Source of the DNA: Bacteroidota bacterium | GTDB taxonomy: Bacteria > Bacteroidota > Bacteroidia > B-17B0 > Aurantibacillaceae | Assembly (NCBI GenBank): GCA_030684395.1 | Contig: JAUXTT010000024.1 | Coordinates: 62,001-126,000 of the forward strand | Length of the DNA: 64,000 nt | Direction: 5' to 3' | Part shown: positions 51,665 to 60,541 of the stretch, in pieces | Layout: each line of letters begins with the position of its first letter | Numbering within the stretch: the first letter of the stretch is position 1 | Notes under the pieces: model-generated | Databases searched by the model: none | Told to the model about the DNA's origin: nothing | The model's input: only the letters and a program-made list of their open reading frames with translations | Position numbers and translations under genes: made by a program

Positions 51665-52657
51665 ATGTTTACTATAGATACACACACTCACATTATTCCA
51701 AAAGAGATTCCTGATTTTACAAAAAAATTCGGCTACGGAGATTTTATCAAACTCGAACATCACGAAAAAGGGAAGGCGTGGATGATGCAGGGCGATAAGC
51801 GTTTCAGAGAGATCGTGGAAAATTGCTGGGATGAGAATGTGCGTATAGAACAGATGGCGCAACATCATGCCGACATGCAGGTTATTTGTACCATTCCGGT
51901 TTTGTTTAATTACTGGGCAAAAGCAAAAGATGGTTTAGAAACTTCTATGTTTTTTAATGATCATATTGCAGAAGTGGTGAACAATCATCCAACTAAATTT
52001 ATTGGACTGGCAACTGTTCCCATGCAGGATACCAAACTTGCCATTCAGGAATTGGAGCGCTGTATGAATGTAGGTTTCAAAGGTGTTCAGATCGGAAGTA
52101 ACATCAACAATAAAAACTTAAATGAACCTGAAATAGTAGAATTTTTTGCAGCTTGCGAAAGTTTAAACGCAGCGATCTTAGTTCACCCATGGCAAATGAT
52201 GGGACAAGAACACATGACAAAGTATTGGCTGCCGTGGCTTGTAGGAATGCCTGCGGAGATCAGCAGAGCAATTTGTTCTATGATATTTGGTGGTGTATTT
52301 GAAAAACATCCAAATCTTAAAGTTTGTTTTGCTCACGGGGGAGGTTCTTTTCTTCCAACTATCAGCAGAATTGAACACGGCTGGGATTGCAGACCTGATC
52401 TCGTAGCAGTCGATAATAAAGAAAATCCAAAAAAATACCTGGGCAAATTTTGGGTTGATTCACATGTATGCGATCACAAAATGCTTCAGTACGTAATTGA
52501 CCTTGTAGGTGCCGATAAAGTAATGCAAGGCTCAGATTATCCATTCCCATTGGGAGAAGCGGTTCCGGGAGAATTGGTAAGAAGTGCGCCGATCAGCGAT
52601 ATTGAAAAGAAAAAAATCCTTGGTGATTCCGCAAAAACATGGTTAGGGCTAAATTAA
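51665..52657 (+). CDS. Amidohydrolase, 2-amino-3-carboxymuconate-6-semialdehyde decarboxylase-like
   Basis: A 330-residue TIM-barrel protein of the amidohydrolase-2 (ACMSD) family. Zinc-site motifs are IDTHTHIIPKEIP (HxH), ILVHPWQMMG (His), CFAHGGGSFLP (His) and MQGSDYPFPLGE (Asp). The pattern MQGDKRFREI-x-ENCWDENVRIEQM is as in ACMSD, which removes CO2 from ACMS in the kynurenine route of tryptophan breakdown. Other family members decarboxylate related ring acids, so the substrate is likely but not certain. No kynurenine-pathway genes are adjacent. Confidence 0.85.
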   Translation: MFTIDTHTHIIPKEIPDFTKKFGYGDFIKLEHHEKGKAWMMQGDKRFREIVENCWDENVRIEQMAQHHADMQVICTIPVLFNYWAKAKDGLETSMFFNDHIAEVVNNHPTKFIGLATVPMQDTKLAIQELERCMNVGFKGVQIGSNINNKNLNEPEIVEFFAACESLNAAILVHPWQMMGQEHMTKYWLPWLVGMPAEISRAICSMIFGGVFEKHPNLKVCFAHGGGSFLPTISRIEHGWDCRPDLVAVDNKENPKKYLGKFWVDSHVCDHKMLQYVIDLVGADKVMQGSDYPFPLGEAVPGELVRSAPISDIEKKKILGDSAKTWLGLN

Positions 52658-52736
52658 ATCTTAGCTTATTTTAAGGTTCCTGCAAATACTGCCTCGTAAA
52701 AAAAACTTACTTTTACGCTATATTTTAATTCCCTTT

Positions 52737-52823
52737 AACACAGAGAGCACTGAGTTAAAGGAGTTTCACAGAGAAAATTAAAAAAACTCCGTGCAACTCT
52801 GTCTCCTCTGAGATCTCTGTGTT
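52737..52823. repeat. CACAGAG-type imperfect palindromic repeat
   Basis: Begins AACACAGAGAGCACTGAG and ends with the near-complement CTCTGTGTT; both halves carry TTTCACAGAG- and CTCTG-like units. It is 87 bp and lies just upstream of ispG (start 52842). Single arms of the same family flank the hypothetical gene at 54844. Its position means the ispG promoter or leader would lie in or next to it. Confidence 0.7.
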
Positions 52824-52841
52824 GTATAAAAACAATCTTAA

Positions 52842-54773
52842 ATGAGCACCTTGTATTGCAATAGTTTAACTGAGTATAGCAGGTTTTTGACCCGTGAAGT
52901 AATGGTTGGTGATATTGGTTTCGGAGGAACGAATCCTATTCGTTTGCAATCGATGACCACAACTGATACGATGGATACTATCAAAACAGTTGAACAAAGC
53001 ATTCGTATGATCGATGCTGGTTGTGAGTTGGTTCGTATCACTGCACCCAGTTTAAATGAAGCGAAAAATCTTGAACTTATAAAAGCTGAACTAAAGAAAC
53101 GTGGTTACACTACACCTTTGGTTGCTGATATACATTTTACACCCAACGCTGCAGAGCACGCAGCACGGATCATTGAAAAGGTACGTATCAATCCGGGCAA
53201 CTACGCCGACAAGAAAAAATTTGAACATATTGATTATACCAACGATGCTTACGAAACTGAATTGGAACGTATCCAAAAACGTTTTCTTCCATTAGTAAAA
53301 ATTTGCAAAGAGTACGGAACTGCAATGCGTATCGGAACCAATCATGGTTCATTAAGCGATCGTATTTTAAGTCGCTACGGAGATACACCACTTGGAATGG
53401 TAGAATCAGCCTTCGAGTTCTTACGCATCTGTGAAGAACAAAATTATCACAATATCATCTTATCGATGAAGGCGAGCAACACACATGTAATGGTGCAGGC
53501 TTATCGTTTGTTGGTTCAAAAGATGGTAGAGACCGGAAGAAATTATCCATTGCATTTAGGTGTTACAGAAGCAGGTGAAGGTGAAGACGGAAGAATAAAA
53601 TCAGCAGTTGGAATTGGAGCTTTGCTGGAAGATGGCTTGGGTGATACGGTACGTGTGAGTTTAACAGAAGAACCTGAATTGGAAATTCCGGTTGCAAGAG
53701 ACTTAGTTGAACGATACAGTAAACGTAAAGGCCATGCTAAAATAAAACCGGTTACCAAATTAACTTACGATCCTTTCGATTACAATCGTATGCACACCCG
53801 CGAAGTAATTAATTTAGGAAATCATAACGTTACCCGTGTAATAGCGGATCTAAGTGAAAAAGAAGCCATCAGCCCTGCTAATTTTTTTGCGTTTGGTTAC
53901 AACTACTCTGCTCAATTAGACAAATGGAATTTAAGCGATCTGGCTGTTGATTATATTTATTTAGGAGATAATACTGTTGATTTTCACATTCCCGGAACAT
54001 TAGGATTGATCTACAATTCAGAAGCTTGGAAAACACTGGGAAACCCTATTCGTTCTTATCCATTATTTTGTGGAAACGAATTTTTTAATTCGGATAAAAC
54101 AAGCAAGGAATTAAATTTTGTTGTTGCCGATGTAAATGTATTAACTGATGTGTTTATTGAAAAATTAAAAGCAACAACAAACGTTGTTTTAATATTGGAT
54201 ACCTTCAACGAACATGCAATGCCCGAATTGCGCAGGATGTTCATTGATCTGCAAGAAAAAAAATGCGAAATTCCGGCTATCATCAAAAGAAATTACAAAG
54301 ACCTAAGCGAAGAACAATTCCAATTATACTCAGCTACTGATGTTGGCGCATTGTTATTAGACGGAATGGGAGACGGAGTGTGGGTAAAACAAAAAAATTG
54401 TGTTTCACCTGTTGTATGTAACTCAACTGTATTTGGTTCATTACAAGCTGCACGTACACGTATCTCTAAAACAGAATACATTTCATGCCCAAGCTGCGGA
54501 AGGACATTATTTGATCTACAGGAAACTACTGCAAAAATTCGCACACGCACCGATCATTTAAAAGGAATAAAAATAGGCATCATGGGTTGTATAGTAAACG
54601 GTCCGGGAGAAATGGCGGATGCTGATTACGGATACGTTGGTGTTGGTGTTGGAAAAATATCTCTCTACAAAGGGAAAGAAGTAGTAAAGAAAAACGTTCC
54701 CACCGAAGAAGCCGTAGATGAATTGATCTCGTTGATCAAGGAGCATGGAGATTGGGTGGAGAAAGTAAGCTAA
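52842..54773 (+). CDS. ispG: 4-hydroxy-3-methylbut-2-en-1-yl diphosphate synthase, long form
   Basis: A 643-residue [4Fe-4S] enzyme of the MEP isoprenoid pathway that converts MEcPP to HMBPP. It is the long type with an extra domain between the N-terminal TIM barrel and the C-terminal iron-sulfur domain, found in Bacteroidota, Chlamydiae and plastids. N-terminal part: NPIRLQSMTTTDTMDTIKTV, PLVADIHFTPNAAEHAARI, KVRINPGNYAD. C-terminal part: EYISCPSCGRTLFDLQ and GIMGCIVNGPGEMADADYGY supply the cluster Cys residues. It works in the same pathway as dxs at 21155, which is not in the same operon. Confidence 0.95.
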   Translation: MSTLYCNSLTEYSRFLTREVMVGDIGFGGTNPIRLQSMTTTDTMDTIKTVEQSIRMIDAGCELVRITAPSLNEAKNLELIKAELKKRGYTTPLVADIHFTPNAAEHAARIIEKVRINPGNYADKKKFEHIDYTNDAYETELERIQKRFLPLVKICKEYGTAMRIGTNHGSLSDRILSRYGDTPLGMVESAFEFLRICEEQNYHNIILSMKASNTHVMVQAYRLLVQKMVETGRNYPLHLGVTEAGEGEDGRIKSAVGIGALLEDGLGDTVRVSLTEEPELEIPVARDLVERYSKRKGHAKIKPVTKLTYDPFDYNRMHTREVINLGNHNVTRVIADLSEKEAISPANFFAFGYNYSAQLDKWNLSDLAVDYIYLGDNTVDFHIPGTLGLIYNSEAWKTLGNPIRSYPLFCGNEFFNSDKTSKELNFVVADVNVLTDVFIEKLKATTNVVLILDTFNEHAMPELRRMFIDLQEKKCEIPAIIKRNYKDLSEEQFQLYSATDVGALLLDGMGDGVWVKQKNCVSPVVCNSTVFGSLQAARTRISKTEYISCPSCGRTLFDLQETTAKIRTRTDHLKGIKIGIMGCIVNGPGEMADADYGYVGVGVGKISLYKGKEVVKKNVPTEEAVDELISLIKEHGDWVEKVS

Positions 54774-54780
54774 CCTTTTC

Positions 54781-54816
54781 AACACAGAGTTTTTGAGGAA
54801 ACAGAGTTTCACAGAG
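54781..54816 (+). repeat. CACAGAG-type repeat arm, left of the hypothetical gene
   Basis: A 36-base arm starting AACACAGAGTTTTTGAGG and ending TTTCACAGAG. It aligns end to end with the complement of 55479-55514 and with the left arm of 52737-52823. Confidence 0.75.
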
Positions 54817-54843
54817 ATTTTAATTTATTGTATTTTGTAATAA

Positions 54844-55464
54844 ATGAGAGTAACAATTGTCTTCCTTTTTCAATTATTTAGCTTGATAGCATTTTCTCAA
54901 ATTGATACTTTAGTAATTGTAGACAGAAAATTCCCTTTAACAAAAGGCTCAATTCATAATGGGTCAGGCAGATCTGGCTCAGTGAGCTTACCAATAGAAT
55001 ACCAAAAATTGGATAATGAATTAATAGTTTCTTATAAAATACATAGTGATAGTTCTTATGGTATCTTTTATGAGGAAACCTATCCCTCAATCATTGAAGT
55101 TAAAATGCGTGAATTATCTTTAGATACTAATAAGGCAAAACACCATTACTTAAACAACTTCCTTGATACAATTATTATTAAAAGTGAAGAATTAGGGAAG
55201 CTTCAACCTTATATAAAGTCAGAAAAAAACAATGCACATTTTATTAGCTCAGTAACATACACTTTGCGGAATGATACTTTAACAAAGTATTATCATGATA
55301 ACATGTTAGAAGGAAATATTTTTAATCATTGGGATATGTGGTGGAATAAAGATGCTATAATTAAAGAAATTAAATCAACTACATTTTTCGTAGAAGAATT
55401 ATATTATCGTAGAGGTTTAACAACTTATTACTTAGATCGGAAATCTATCATTATTGCAAAGTAG
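54844..55464 (+). CDS. Hypothetical exported protein inserted between repeat arms
   Basis: A 206-residue protein with a signal peptide (VTIVFLFQLFSLIAFSQ). The mature part is polar with Tyr- and Asn-rich stretches (VKMRELSLDTNKAKHHYLNN, NHWDMWWNKDAIIKEIKSTT). I recognise no family or active site. Both ends are framed by inverted copies of one 36-base repeat (54781-54816 and 55479-55514), which suggests the gene sits in the loop of what elsewhere is a simple intergenic palindrome. Base composition appears more AT-rich than ispG and the next gene, which agrees with later acquisition. Confidence 0.6.
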   Translation: MRVTIVFLFQLFSLIAFSQIDTLVIVDRKFPLTKGSIHNGSGRSGSVSLPIEYQKLDNELIVSYKIHSDSSYGIFYEETYPSIIEVKMRELSLDTNKAKHHYLNNFLDTIIIKSEELGKLQPYIKSEKNNAHFISSVTYTLRNDTLTKYYHDNMLEGNIFNHWDMWWNKDAIIKEIKSTTFFVEELYYRRGLTTYYLDRKSIIIAK

Positions 55465-55478
55465 TTCCCAATAATAAA

Positions 55479-55514
55479 CTCTGTGTAACTCTTTAAACTC
55501 TGTGCCTCTGTGTT
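55479..55514 (-). repeat. CACAGAG-type repeat arm, right of the hypothetical gene
   Basis: 36 bases, CTCTGTGTAACTC at the start and GCCTCTGTGTT at the end; the inverted partner of 54781-54816. It also lies 4 bp from the end of the convergent amidohydrolase gene. Confidence 0.75.
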
Positions 55515-55518
55515 AAAC

Positions 55519-56676
55519 TCACAAAACTCTTTTTACCTCCATGCTCTCCTCATCAACCAACACCAATCCCGGAGACTTTCCTTTTTCAATACTTCCGAAT
55601 TTTTTATCTATTCCTAAAAACCGAGCTCCGTTTAATGTTGCCCATTGAAACAATTGCCACATAGTTAAGCTTGGGAAATTTTTCTTCAATACACTCAGTT
55701 CATTCATTACATCCAACTGATGATTGCTTGCCAAACTATCTGTTCCAATTGTTATTTTACAATTATTCTCCGTCAGCATTTTCACATCAGGTAAAGCGTT
55801 TTCAATATATAAATTCGCGTTCGGGCATAAGCACCAAAACAAGTTCGAATGCAGTTTATTAGCAAACTCTATATCTTCAACAGAGCTGAATGTATTATGC
55901 ACCAACATCAAAGCTCCTGTAGTTTGCAAATACTCTAAATAACTTTGCAGTGAAGTTTTACTCGTTGCTTTGAAATAATCTGTTGGTAAATTCAACGACT
56001 TGTAAAGCTCTGTAAAGTTTCCTGTTTTATTCTCAAAGAATTTATTTTCTTCTTTCGATTCCTGATTATGAATACAAACAGGTGAATTATTTTTTGAAGC
56101 AATTTCTGAAATGCATTTCATCATCTCATACGAAGTACTATAAGGTGCATGCGGAACAAAGGATGCTTTTAATGATCTATGCTCTGCTTCCTTCATCAAC
56201 TCCACTCCTACTTCCATGATCTTATCTGCATTCGCCGGATTTAATCCTATCAGTTCAATAAAAGTATGATAATAGATCTTGCTTTTCTGTTTTACCGCGA
56301 AACTATGACTTCCATTACTGATATCTCCAACTGCCACAATACCGGCTTCTTTCATTTCCTCATCTGCCTTCAGCATGGTTTCTCCAACGAATTCCATCAA
56401 CTTTGTATTGCGATTAGAGATTACACCTTTAGCAAATTCGATCAATCCTTTTTTTTGAGAAATTACTCCCTTCAAATGCGAAAGTTCTAAATGACAATGA
56501 GCATTTACAAATCCGGGAGAGATACTTCCTGTGTGTTTTTCAATTTTTGAAGGATCGATTTCGTCTTTTTCATCCAATACATCTTCTACTTTTCCATCAT
56601 CATTGAGCACAATAATTCCATTCTTAATAGGTTTGGAAGAAATGGGGTAAACAATGTCGGCTTGAATAAAGCGCAT
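55519..56676 (-). CDS. Amidohydrolase, TRZ/ATZ or aminodeoxyfutalosine deaminase-like
   Basis: A 385-residue metal-dependent hydrolase with the N- and C-terminal composite beta-sandwich and a TIM barrel. Metal ligands: SPGFVNAHCHLELSH (HxH), SFVPHAPYS and VCIHNQE (His), MLVHNTFS and TIGTDSLASN (Asp). The end LGIDKKFGSIEKGKSPGLVLV is typical for the family. Members deaminate or hydrolyse ring compounds: S-adenosylhomocysteine, aminodeoxyfutalosine, guanine or triazines. The FWCLCPNANLYIEN stretch is common in the Bacteroidota members, but I cannot settle the substrate. Its likely promoter is a TATTTTTG box 23 bp upstream. Confidence 0.8.
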   Translation of the reverse strand: MRFIQADIVYPISSKPIKNGIIVLNDDGKVEDVLDEKDEIDPSKIEKHTGSISPGFVNAHCHLELSHLKGVISQKKGLIEFAKGVISNRNTKLMEFVGETMLKADEEMKEAGIVAVGDISNGSHSFAVKQKSKIYYHTFIELIGLNPANADKIMEVGVELMKEAEHRSLKASFVPHAPYSTSYEMMKCISEIASKNNSPVCIHNQESKEENKFFENKTGNFTELYKSLNLPTDYFKATSKTSLQSYLEYLQTTGALMLVHNTFSSVEDIEFANKLHSNLFWCLCPNANLYIENALPDVKMLTENNCKITIGTDSLASNHQLDVMNELSVLKKNFPSLTMWQLFQWATLNGARFLGIDKKFGSIEKGKSPGLVLVDEESMEVKRVL

Positions 56677-56699
56677 AAGGTAGGTTTAAGTGTTGAATC

Positions 56700-56707
56700 C
56701 AAAAATA
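56700..56707 (-). promoter_or_regulatory. Possible -7 box (TATTTTTG) of the amidohydrolase gene
   Basis: Fits TAnnTTTG on the minus strand 23 bp before the ATG at 56676. The region to 56806 is shared with the divergent purL promoter. Confidence 0.4.
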
Positions 56708-56806
56708 CTAAAAAGGGCTTATTTATTGAGTTTTAAGAGCCTTTTTTACTTGCCAAAATACTCACTATTTGTTAATAAAAGCCTCCTCCCTTTCCCCTGA
56801 ATTTCG

Positions 56807-56814
56807 TACATTTG
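56807..56814 (+). promoter_or_regulatory. -7 box (TACATTTG) of purL
   Basis: An exact consensus match 30 bp before the ATG at 56845; the transcript would start at about 56820, which rules out the TTG at 56812 as a start. Confidence 0.55.
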
Positions 56815-56844
56815 TGCCTTCATTTTACCCATATACAACAACAC

Positions 56845-59076
56845 ATGGCACAAACACAACAAGAAGCGCTAACAACGGTTGAAACAGCTAAAAAATTAGG
56901 CTTACTTCCTGAAGAATTCGAAAAGATTAAATCCATATTAGGTCGCACCCCAAATTTCACCGAATTGTCAGTTTATTCAGTAATGTGGAGCGAGCATTGT
57001 TCATATAAAAACTCTATCATCTGGTTAAAAACCCTTCCGAAAGACGGTCCGCACATGCTTGCAAAAGCCGGTGAAGAAAACGCAGGATTGGTTGATATTG
57101 GCGATGGTTTAGCTTGTGCATTTAAAATTGAATCTCATAACCATCCAAGTGCAATTGAGCCTTATCAAGGTGCTGCAACAGGTGTGGGTGGAATTAATCG
57201 TGATATTTTCACTATGGGTGCCCGCCCAATTGCTCAATTAAATTCATTACGTTTTGGAGATATCAACTCTGCTAAAACCCAGTGGATCATGAAAGGTGTG
57301 GTAAAAGGAATTGGTGATTACGGTAATGCATTTGGTATCCCAACTGTTGGCGGCGAAGTTTTCTTTGATGAAAGTTTCAACGTAAACCCATTGGTAAATG
57401 CAATGAGTGTAGGTATCGTTAAAATCGGTGAAACAGTAAGTGCTACTTCGCATGGTGTTGGAAATCCTGTGTTTATTGTGGGTTCAGCAACAGGTAAAGA
57501 CGGTATTCACGGTGCTACTTTCGCAAGTACTGATATTACTGAAGATTCTGCCAAAGATCTTCCTGCTGTTCAGGTTGGTGATCCATTTCAGGAAAAACTA
57601 TTATTAGAAGCTTCTTTGGAAGTTATTAAAACAGGTGCCGTTATTGGCATGCAGGATATGGGTGCAGCAGGTATTACTTGCTCTACTTCTGAAATGAGTG
57701 CCAAAGGCGAACACGGTATGGATGTTTGGTTAGACAAAGTTCCAACTCGTCAGGCTAACATGCAACCCTTCGAAATTCTTTTATCTGAATCACAGGAGCG
57801 TATGCTTATTGTTGTTGAAAAAGGTAAAGAAGCAGAAGTACTAAGAGTGTTTGACAAATGGGATCTGAACTGCGAACAAATTGGTGTGGTTACTGCAGGT
57901 AATCGTATTAAGTATTATATGCATGGTGAATTGGTTGGAGATGTTCCTGCTGATACATTAGTACTTGGCGGCGGAGCTCCTGTTTACGAAAGAGAATACA
58001 AAGAGCCTGCATATTTTGCAGAATCAAAGAAATTTAAAATAGAAGATGTTGCAGAGCCGGATGATTACAAAGCGGTTATGACACATTTGATCTCTCATCC
58101 AAATATTGCATCTAAACGTTGGGTTTACAACCAATACGACAGCATGGTAGGAACTATTAACATGAGTACCAACAAACCAAGTGATGCTGCCATTGTAAAC
58201 ATCAAAGGAAGCAAAAAAGCACTGGCTATGTCGGTTGATTGCAACAGTCGTTATGTAAATGCTGATCCTGAAGCAGGATGTGCTATTGCGGTTTCTGAAG
58301 CTGCTCGTAACATCGTTTGTAGCGGTGGTGAGCCAAGCGGTGTTACTAATTGCTTGAACTTTGGTAACCCATATAATCCTGAAGTATATTGGCAATTTGT
58401 AAGTGCTATCAAAGGAATGAGCGCTGCTTGTTTAAAATTCAAAACTCCTGTTACAGGTGGCAACGTAAGTTTCTACAATCAGTCTTCTTACGAAGGGCCT
58501 GTGTTCCCAACTCCAACTATTGGTATGATCGGGATCTTAGATGATAAAAATCTTCACACTTCATTAAGTTTCAAAAACGAAGGAGATGTTATTTACTTGA
58601 TTGGAGAAAACCATAACGACATTAACAGTTCAGAGTATTTATATTCTTTCCATAAAGTTAAAAGCTCACCTGCACCACATTTTAATTTAGATGAAGAATT
58701 TAATGTTCATCAGGCAGTTAAAAAAACAATTGCTTCAGGAATTATTGAATCTGCTCACGATTGTTCAGACGGTGGTGTTTTTGTAAACCTTACAGAATCA
58801 GCTATTCAGAGTGGGTTAGGATTTGATATTTCAACCGATAAGAATTTCCGAAAAGACGCGTTTCTATTTGGCGAAGCGCAGAGCCGTGTAGTTGTTACCG
58901 TTAAGAAAGATGATGAAATTGCCCTGGTAGATATACTTAAATCAAGCGGCTTAACATTTTCTAAACTTGGTTTTGTGAGAGGAAAAGATGTTAAGATTGA
59001 TGATGAAAATTATGGTTCTGTTTCAGAATTTAAAAAACTTTACGAAACTTCTATTGAGAAAATTATGAATAATTAA
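56845..59076 (+). CDS. purL: Phosphoribosylformylglycinamidine synthase subunit PurL (small type)
   Basis: A 743-residue ATP-dependent enzyme of purine synthesis that converts FGAR to FGAM. It is the small PurL form, without the N-terminal PurS-like and C-terminal glutaminase domains, so separate purS and purQ genes are required elsewhere. Motifs: [97 protein letters not shown], and in the second half [18 protein letters not shown] and [16 protein letters not shown]. The start at 56845 is supported by the promoter box; the frame opens at 56812 with TTG. Confidence 0.94.
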   Translation: MAQTQQEALTTVETAKKLGLLPEEFEKIKSILGRTPNFTELSVYSVMWSEHCSYKNSIIWLKTLPKDGPHMLAKAGEENAGLVDIGDGLACAFKIESHNHPSAIEPYQGAATGVGGINRDIFTMGARPIAQLNSLRFGDINSAKTQWIMKGVVKGIGDYGNAFGIPTVGGEVFFDESFNVNPLVNAMSVGIVKIGETVSATSHGVGNPVFIVGSATGKDGIHGATFASTDITEDSAKDLPAVQVGDPFQEKLLLEASLEVIKTGAVIGMQDMGAAGITCSTSEMSAKGEHGMDVWLDKVPTRQANMQPFEILLSESQERMLIVVEKGKEAEVLRVFDKWDLNCEQIGVVTAGNRIKYYMHGELVGDVPADTLVLGGGAPVYEREYKEPAYFAESKKFKIEDVAEPDDYKAVMTHLISHPNIASKRWVYNQYDSMVGTINMSTNKPSDAAIVNIKGSKKALAMSVDCNSRYVNADPEAGCAIAVSEAARNIVCSGGEPSGVTNCLNFGNPYNPEVYWQFVSAIKGMSAACLKFKTPVTGGNVSFYNQSSYEGPVFPTPTIGMIGILDDKNLHTSLSFKNEGDVIYLIGENHNDINSSEYLYSFHKVKSSPAPHFNLDEEFNVHQAVKKTIASGIIESAHDCSDGGVFVNLTESAIQSGLGFDISTDKNFRKDAFLFGEAQSRVVVTVKKDDEIALVDILKSSGLTFSKLGFVRGKDVKIDDENYGSVSEFKKLYETSIEKIMNN

Positions 59077-59152
59077 TTTCCAAGAACTGGTCGAAATTTC
59101 GTAAATTAGTAGAGCTTAAAAAAATTAACATACTAAAATTAAATTGCCTGTA

Positions 59153-59160
59153 TATATTTG
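59153..59160 (+). promoter_or_regulatory. -7 box (TATATTTG) of the TPR gene
   Basis: An exact consensus match 17 bp before the ATG at 59178. Confidence 0.5.
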
Positions 59161-59177
59161 TACAAACACATAATGTA

Positions 59178-59891
59178 ATGAAAAAGTTAGGTTTAATACT
59201 GGTTGTTTGTTTTGCTACATTTTTTGGTTATTCGCAAACCACAGTTCATGATTTAATTCTATCTGCTCAAAAAAAGGATTCCCTTAATATGTTTAACGAA
59301 GCCTTAAAAGATCTCGACAAGGCTATTGAACTCTCCAAACATGCCAACGATACTGCTCTATGGCTTCACAGCAAAGTTAGCCTCGAAAAAAATGACCTCA
59401 AAACTGCTGAACATGATATTGACGAAGTGATACATCATAGTTCAAGATACGCAGAAGCTTATTTTATACGTGGCCTGATAAAAACAAAGACAGAAAATTT
59501 TGAAGGAGCTGTTTCCGACTTTACAAAATCCCTTAAGATCAATCCGCTCAATGCAAAAGCATTTTACAACAGAGGCCTGGCTCATGCATTACTGGATGAA
59601 CTAAAACAGGCAATTGATGACTTCAGCAAAGCTATAGAACTAAAACCGGATTATGCAAAAGCATGGTTCAACAGGGGTTATTGGAAAGACATTACCGGCG
59701 ATTTAAAAGGTGCGCTGACGGATTTGATAAAAGCTAAGGAACTTGACCCCAGCGACAGAGAAATTTATTTGGAACTTGCAGTGGTATATGCACGAAACAA
59801 AAAAATGAAAGAGGCCTGTCAGGAATTAGACAACGCTTCAGCTGCAGGGCATCAAATCTCCGAAGAATTAAAAAACGAATTTTGTAAATAA
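59178..59891 (+). CDS. Exported TPR-repeat protein
   Basis: A 237-residue protein with a signal peptide (LGLILVVCFATFFGYSQ) followed by about five TPR units: residues 35-65, then AEAYFIRGLIKTKTENFEGA, AKAFYNRGLAHALLDELKQA, AKAWFNRGYWKDITGDLKGA and REIYLELAVVYARNKKMKEA. It is likely a periplasmic scaffold. It is directly followed, with no gap, by a small T9SS-type protein beginning with GTG, so the two are translationally coupled and probably act together. Confidence 0.85.
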   Translation: MKKLGLILVVCFATFFGYSQTTVHDLILSAQKKDSLNMFNEALKDLDKAIELSKHANDTALWLHSKVSLEKNDLKTAEHDIDEVIHHSSRYAEAYFIRGLIKTKTENFEGAVSDFTKSLKINPLNAKAFYNRGLAHALLDELKQAIDDFSKAIELKPDYAKAWFNRGYWKDITGDLKGALTDLIKAKELDPSDREIYLELAVVYARNKKMKEACQELDNASAAGHQISEELKNEFCK

Positions 59892-60449
59892 GTGAGAATT
59901 AATTCCCTACATATTTTTATTCTCTTTACATTATCCTGTTTTCAGATTATTTCTCAAACCAATTATTATACGGTAACTGTTACTACCACTAAATATGCCT
60001 GTTCAGGTGGCACAGCAACTCTTTCAGTATCGGGTGGAGAATCGCCATACTTTTTTAATTGGAATCATGGGGCTCAGGGAGAACACCTAACCAATCTGCT
60101 TCCCGGTAATTATAATGTTTCAATTGTTGATGGAACCGGCAGAGATACTCTTATTCAGGTAACCATAGAGGAAGAGAAATGTAAAGTAGGCATAAGCGAT
60201 GCATTCTCACCAAATGGCGATGATATTAATGATATTTGGTCCATCACTAACACTACAAACTATCCGAATTTTACAGTTGAAGTATTTAATCGTTGGGGGC
60301 AGCTTGTACACCAGCAGAAAAACGAGTTCAAACCGTGGGATGGGAAACAATTAGGAATTGATGTTCCAATTGGAACTTATTATTATATTTTCTTTTACGA
60401 AGGTAAAAATGGTGATCATGAAAAAGGGAGTATTACCATCATGAGATAA
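59892..60449 (+). CDS. Small secreted protein with gliding-motility-associated C-terminal domain
   Basis: A 185-residue exported protein starting with GTG directly after the TAA of the TPR gene. It has a signal peptide (LHIFILFTLSCFQIISQ), one SprB-type repeat (ATLSVSGGESPYFFNWNHGA, LLPGNYNVSIVDGTG) and a C-terminal gliding-motility type B domain (ISDAFSPNGDDINDIWSI, VEVFNRWGQLVHQQ, DVPIGTYYYIFFYEG). This is a minimal T9SS cargo: export signal, one repeat and the sorting domain. It may be the remnant or the short form of a larger SprB-like adhesin. Confidence 0.82.
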   Translation: MRINSLHIFILFTLSCFQIISQTNYYTVTVTTTKYACSGGTATLSVSGGESPYFFNWNHGAQGEHLTNLLPGNYNVSIVDGTGRDTLIQVTIEEEKCKVGISDAFSPNGDDINDIWSITNTTNYPNFTVEVFNRWGQLVHQQKNEFKPWDGKQLGIDVPIGTYYYIFFYEGKNGDHEKGSITIMR

Positions 60450-60541
60450 GATTTTTGATTGGCTGATTTAAAAAGCAGGAAATATATATTGTTTTTTGTG
60501 GAATTTCCCTATCCTTTGCATCTTCATTTAAAATCAAACAC

